Below, one piece after another: positions 60,028-64,000 of a DNA stretch of 64,000 bases; positions within the stretch are counted from its first letter, which is position 1, and every line of letters starts with the position of its first letter. Made by a program: the position numbers and the translations under genes. Under the pieces are notes generated by a model. That model searched no databases, was not told the DNA's origin, and worked only from the letters and a program-made list of their open reading frames with translations. Source of the DNA: an uncultured Pseudomonadota bacterium (GTDB lineage Bacteria > Pseudomonadota > Alphaproteobacteria > Rs-D84); the NCBI GenBank assembly GCA_902774285.1, contig CACYHO010000002.1, positions 91,023-155,022 of the forward strand, given 5' to 3'.

Positions 60028-61476
60028 TTAGAATTTAATATTTATACCCATACGAATTCCCATCGATGAATAAATAGACTTAATTTCATCCTTGCTTTCC
60101 AGTTTCCAACCGCGCGCACTGAAAAAATCGACATCATCTTGTGCATCTGTAAGTTGTGCTTGGTAAGCAGCAATCAAGTTACTATTTGCATTCTGGTTTG
60201 TCAAATAAGTAATGTAATTTGTAAGATTTGTTACTTGATTGGTATAGAAAGCTTGATTTATGTATGTCGTAGCGTCAGCTTTTTTAACATTATAATAATC
60301 ATAAGTTAATCCCAAAGAAAACATTACACTATCTGTTACTGCAGTTGACCAAGCTGCATTCAAACCCAAATGATAAGCGTCACCAAAAGCCCCCTTGTCT
60401 TCTACGCTTTTTGGGTGTTCCCAATCAACACGGTATGGTTGGTCACCTGTTGAATTATATATTGGCAGCCCAAATTCAACACCTGCATTCACAAAATTAT
60501 TATTGTTTATTGTGTATTCCATATCCAAGGCGACATATGGACCTGCCCATTCTGTTTCATATTTATGAGAAGTTCCAGATTGTGTATAATAATAAGTATC
60601 ACCCAAAGTAAGATACGCGGCCCCTTCCGGAACAACAATATCTGTCAAAGTGCCATCTGTGTATTGATCCCTGCCAGAAACCTGTATTTGATTATTAACA
60701 ACAAAACCAGCATATGGATCACATTGCATTTCTCCGCCAACCTCGATACAATTGGTAAGTTGATGCGTTGAATTTCCCATAAACACGTCCATTGTCAAAC
60801 CACTATTCTTTTTAGTGATTAATTCATACTTGAAATAACGATATCCAACTGATGGTGTTATTCTTAAATTTCCAACTTTAAAGAAATCTGTTAAACCCAA
60901 AGCAGCATTAAATCCCATTTGTGTTCCACCATCACTGGTGCCAACACTCATGGCGTATCCAGAAATTCGTCCCGGGTCATAATCAATGTACCCATATGCC
61001 CCACCAGATATATCGTCATCAATCATTGCTGTTTCGCCAAACTGTTTTCCATATCTTGCACCAAATTTGATCTGCACTGGTGTTTCAGAACCAAAATAAT
61101 ATATACCATCACCACTTACAACATTCCATACCACATCATCATAGCGCAATTTGGATTTGGCCTTATCCATTTCAAAATTCCAACTTGCAAATTCATGCGT
61201 AGCAGCTATATCCAAATGGAAACCTTGTTTTGTCGCATTATTTTTTGCAGATTTTTTAGATTTTTGTGATGAATATTTCTGCGTTCCCATTGTTTGCATG
61301 GCCTGATCATATCCGCGTCCGGCGCCATAACTGTTATAATATCCACCACTATTACTTCCGTAACGTTGTGGATTTTGATATAAATTTCCATTATAATAAG
61401 TTCCTGCAGCACCTGCAATCACAGGCATCATAGCCATTATACTTGCACCAAACAACGAACAATAAAATCTTTTCAT
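60028..61476 (-). CDS. outer-membrane beta-barrel protein, 482 aa
   Basis: A signal peptide (SLFGASIMAMMPVIAGA) is followed by a Tyr/Asn/Gly-rich segment (about 25-75), a short Lys/Ser stretch, and then a long series of amphipathic beta strands with Tyr/Trp girdles. The end is SMGIRMGINIKF, with the terminal Phe expected for BAM-inserted barrels. Two cysteines (CIEVGGEMQC) likely form a loop disulfide. AAAGGAA precedes ATG. It is the first gene of a three-gene envelope operon. Porin or omptin-like is possible, not decided. Confidence 0.8.
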   Translation of the reverse strand: MKRFYCSLFGASIMAMMPVIAGAAGTYYNGNLYQNPQRYGSNSGGYYNSYGAGRGYDQAMQTMGTQKYSSQKSKKSAKNNATKQGFHLDIAATHEFASWNFEMDKAKSKLRYDDVVWNVVSGDGIYYFGSETPVQIKFGARYGKQFGETAMIDDDISGGAYGYIDYDPGRISGYAMSVGTSDGGTQMGFNAALGLTDFFKVGNLRITPSVGYRYFKYELITKKNSGLTMDVFMGNSTHQLTNCIEVGGEMQCDPYAGFVVNNQIQVSGRDQYTDGTLTDIVVPEGAAYLTLGDTYYYTQSGTSHKYETEWAGPYVALDMEYTINNNNFVNAGVEFGLPIYNSTGDQPYRVDWEHPKSVEDKGAFGDAYHLGLNAAWSTAVTDSVMFSLGLTYDYYNVKKADATTYINQAFYTNQVTNLTNYITYLTNQNANSNLIAAYQAQLTDAQDDVDFFSARGWKLESKDEIKSIYSSMGIRMGINIKF

Positions 61477-61559
61477 ATGTCATTCCTTTCTTTTATCTTT
61501 CAAATTATATCATAAAATGGTTGAAAAAAAAATAGTTTTATAATATGTTTTAACAAAAT

Positions 61560-61644
61560 GCGATCGTGGCGGAATTGGTATACGCGCAGCACTAAGGATG
61601 CTGTGGAGCAATCCTTGAGGGTTCAAGTCCCTCCGGTCGCACCA
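61560..61644 (+). tRNA. tRNA-Leu(AAG)
   Basis: This is a class II tRNA with acceptor GCGATCG/CGGTCGC, anticodon stem CAGCA/TGCTG with loop CTAAGGA, a GGA/TCC variable arm, T arm GAGGG-TTCAAGT-CCCTC and encoded CCA. The anticodon reads AAG, with A at the wobble position, which is unusual in bacteria (GAG is normal). Confidence 0.93.
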
Positions 61645-61696
61645 AACTTTGCGTCTGTGACGCTTATTTTTTTGCAAAAAAAGTTAATTTTGTGCT

Positions 61697-61725
61697 TGCT
61701 CACAAAATCATAAATTTGCTAACAT
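61697..61725 (+). promoter_or_regulatory. promoter of the 61737 Cys-rich protein gene
   Basis: TTGCTC, an 18-nt spacer ending AAATTTGC, and TAACAT (61720-61725). It has the same hexamer, spacing and spacer end as at 19597-19626. Confidence 0.55.
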
Positions 61726-61736
61726 TTTCATAAGGA

Positions 61737-64000
61737 ATGAAAAGGATAATACTGTTTTTTGCCGTATGCCTTGGTTTGTCTGTGTCCCAGACGACATTTG
61801 CTGACGCATCTGACACTGTTCGCACGGCTTCAAAACGTGGCACCACAACAGTAACAACAACACAATCTTCCGGACGTTCTATAAGCACCAGCGCAAAAAG
61901 AACAGATAATTCCACAAACGCATCTAAAAACACTCGAACTGCGGCAAAACCACAACAAAAAGTGTCTTCACGCACGACCACCAATCAAACAGGTGTCAAA
62001 CCACGTGGTACCGCAATAATAAAAATAACACCAGAACAAAATGAACGTATGTCTGTCCCTTCTCGCGCCTCTGTTTCACGCACAGTGAGCAACAGACAAT
62101 CTGAATCCAGATCTGCAACCACTTCTTCCAACAAAACATCCCGCACTGCCGTGTCCACACAAAAAACAAAACGTGCTTCACGCGCTACAGCATTAAACAC
62201 CGAGAAAATATCAAATATAAAATCATTAGATTATTCAAAATGCAAAACTGTGTATTACGAATGTATGGATGAGTTTTGTGCAAACAAAGACACTAATTTA
62301 CGCAGATGTGCATGTTCTTCACGCATTCATGAATTTGACAATATCAAAAAGCAATTAAGTAATGCCGAAGACAAAATGTTAGATTTTAATCAACGTTTGT
62401 TAACGGTCAGTTTGGAAAAAGAAGATGCCGCGGCAATCAATGTAGCAACCGAAGGTGAATTGGCTTTCCAAAAGAAAGACACAACCGAATCAGAAAAACT
62501 GTTGCAAAAGATAACAAAAGCTTTGAATGATTCCGGTGATTCAAAAATCAATAACAATTTATCTGCAATATCTTTGTCTTTGGATATGGATACGGCATGG
62601 GACGATATTGATTCCTTGTCGGGCGCAGCAACTTCGGCAAAGAACGGCGTTGATTTATATAACGCAGCAAGCCCTGTATGTGTAGCAATGGCGCGCGAAG
62701 TATGCAGCGACGAAGAATTGGATATTGCAAAAAGTGGGTATAAATTAACCATTCAACAAGATTGTGACACTGTCGCAAAATCTTATAAAACACAATACAG
62801 CAACGCGATAGAAAAGATTCATGAAAGTGCCGCATTGTTGGATATGTCACGTTTAAATGTTTATCAACAACGTAACAGCGATGACATGTTAACTTGTAAA
62901 AAGAAAATATTAAATCAATTATCTGATACAGCTGTGTGCGGTAAAAATTTGTATAAATGTCTAGATACAACAGGACAATATATTGATCCTTCCAATGGTT
63001 CGGCATTTTTATCAGAAGATTTGTATAATTTAACTAATTTATTGCAAGAACCTGTAGCTGGCGAAAAATGGTCAAAGATCGCACAAAACGAAAGTTTCGT
63101 GAATTTCTTGAATTCAAAGAAAAAATTCTTGGAACCAGCAACTGAACAATGTCAGGATATTTCCGATGTTGTATGGAACGAATTTGTAGAAGATGCTTTA
63201 GGCCAAATAAAATTGGCACAGAATGCGAAATTGGAAGAAATCAGACGCAGTTGCACAACCCTACTTACAGAATGCAAAACACAAGCACTGCAAAGCTTGT
63301 CTGATTTTGATGCGCGTGCTTTATCAGCATTTAGCGTGGCCGCAGATAAAACCGCAAACAAGATGTGCGAAGATATAGAAATTTCTTGTAATAGAATTAT
63401 GAGTTATAACGATATTCAATCTGATTGGGGCGAAGGCATGACCGGTATTGCAGCAAATGTATCTAGTCAAAAAATTAAGGAGACATGTATTCAGGTAGGC
63501 CGTGATTGTATCGTTCAACAATGTAACGCAACCGCTGGTAATTTCGCATTATGTCAAAACGAAACATCTGATATAAGAACAAAGATTTTAAAACAAGCCG
63601 CTTGTTACGATCAAATCAGAGATTGTGTCGCGAATGCCGACGGTATGACAAATGCCGAAAATCAATTAAACGAGACAGCAAACACATTGTTAGCCGAAAT
63701 ATGGGGTGATTGCACGACAAATTCTGAAGACCCGACCAGCAACACAATTATAGATGGTGATTCTTTATTATCTTGGTTTGCAACAAACACTGGCACATAC
63801 AGTTGCAACAAAACTGGTTGTGCACCTGGTTATGTCCCAAGCACACGCGGTTGTATAAAAAAGATTAATCAAAACACAGACGATGGTGGCACGGCAACAA
63901 GTGCAAATGAAATTATCAATGTCACAGAAAATATAACCAATTTCTGTAAGGGGGGCATATTGGATGTTTACGGGAATTGTTGCACTGGGACAAAAAACAA
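61737..64000 (+). CDS. giant secreted Cys-rich protein, partial at the window end
   Basis: The frame from ATG 61737 (AAGGA 3 nt upstream) stays open to the last base, so the C-terminus is missing; at least 754 residues are present. A signal peptide (IILFFAVCLGLSVSQTTFA) precedes a Ser/Thr/Arg/Lys low-complexity region (about 25-160). A body paralogous to the 19637 protein follows: CKTVYYECMDEFC, RRCACSSRI, QQDCDTVAKS, AVCGKNLYKCLD, RRSCTTLLTEC. Cysteines are frequent throughout. No characterised family is recognised. Confidence 0.8.
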   Translation, partial: MKRIILFFAVCLGLSVSQTTFADASDTVRTASKRGTTTVTTTQSSGRSISTSAKRTDNSTNASKNTRTAAKPQQKVSSRTTTNQTGVKPRGTAIIKITPEQNERMSVPSRASVSRTVSNRQSESRSATTSSNKTSRTAVSTQKTKRASRATALNTEKISNIKSLDYSKCKTVYYECMDEFCANKDTNLRRCACSSRIHEFDNIKKQLSNAEDKMLDFNQRLLTVSLEKEDAAAINVATEGELAFQKKDTTESEKLLQKITKALNDSGDSKINNNLSAISLSLDMDTAWDDIDSLSGAATSAKNGVDLYNAASPVCVAMAREVCSDEELDIAKSGYKLTIQQDCDTVAKSYKTQYSNAIEKIHESAALLDMSRLNVYQQRNSDDMLTCKKKILNQLSDTAVCGKNLYKCLDTTGQYIDPSNGSAFLSEDLYNLTNLLQEPVAGEKWSKIAQNESFVNFLNSKKKFLEPATEQCQDISDVVWNEFVEDALGQIKLAQNAKLEEIRRSCTTLLTECKTQALQSLSDFDARALSAFSVAADKTANKMCEDIEISCNRIMSYNDIQSDWGEGMTGIAANVSSQKIKETCIQVGRDCIVQQCNATAGNFALCQNETSDIRTKILKQAACYDQIRDCVANADGMTNAENQLNETANTLLAEIWGDCTTNSEDPTSNTIIDGDSLLSWFATNTGTYSCNKTGCAPGYVPSTRGCIKKINQNTDDGGTATSANEIINVTENITNFCKGGILDVYGNCCTGTKN

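Overview
The window reads as an AT-rich, gene-dense chromosome segment of a Gram-negative alphaproteobacterium. GcrA, a cell-cycle regulator confined to Alphaproteobacteria, is encoded at 10635-11282. LpxA/LpxB indicate lipid A, and there are several outer-membrane barrels. Typical alphaproteobacterial gene neighbourhoods are broken up: rnc is followed by secG rather than era, tsf is not followed by pyrH, and tig stands without clpP. This suits a streamlined, probably host- or gut-associated lineage, but the species cannot be named from sequence alone. No rRNA, CRISPR array, insertion sequence or recognisable prophage is visible.

Layout. 0-9 kb: end of rpsI, two small membrane proteins, tig, an unknown gene, thyA, rpsA (N-terminus apparently frameshifted), adk, small membrane proteins, corA, acpS. 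9-19 kb: a coiled-coil membrane protein and gcrA, an A24 prepilin-type peptidase, then a run of secreted proteins of unknown function and two unknown cytoplasmic proteins. 19-19.6 kb: a four-tRNA cluster (Leu, Ala, Leu, Val) with an unusual tRNA-tail element. 19.6-36 kb: a large Cys-rich secreted protein, lpxB/lpxA, trmN6-like methyltransferase, M23 peptidase, bactofilin, rpiB, leuS, a 0.95-kb non-coding region full of inverted repeats, mscL/aroK, an outer-membrane barrel, prfA and hisS. 36-54 kb: a secreted repeat protein, ygjP-type peptidase, tkt, rnhA, rlmE, a stand-alone SRP M-domain protein, uvrA, rodZ-like gene, dus, ftsB-like gene, tspO, comM, lepB, rnc, secG, a bactofilin-like membrane protein and tRNA-Arg with a second tRNA-tail element. 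54-64 kb: tyrS, two tiny genes, tsf/rpsB, a DUF3419-like gene, an envelope operon with two barrels, tRNA-Leu(AAG), and a second giant Cys-rich secreted protein running off the end.

How it fits together. Translation and RNA genes are interleaved with envelope genes. The M23 peptidase, bactofilin, RodZ-like and FtsB-like proteins form a cell-shape and division set. The accessory content is mostly secreted or surface proteins with no family I recognise.

The most noteworthy signals are as follows. (1) Two tRNA genes are each followed by a terminator, a short hairpin element ending in an exact copy of that tRNA's own 3' end, and a second terminator. (2) A promoter family with a conserved spacer drives at least five unknown genes. 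(3) Many genes have no Shine-Dalgarno sequence and a -10 box 6-8 nt before ATG, including one divergent pair sharing a -10, which implies leaderless mRNAs. (4) An SRP54 M domain lacks its GTPase. (5) rpsA has a pseudoknot-like leader and an apparent one-base deletion.
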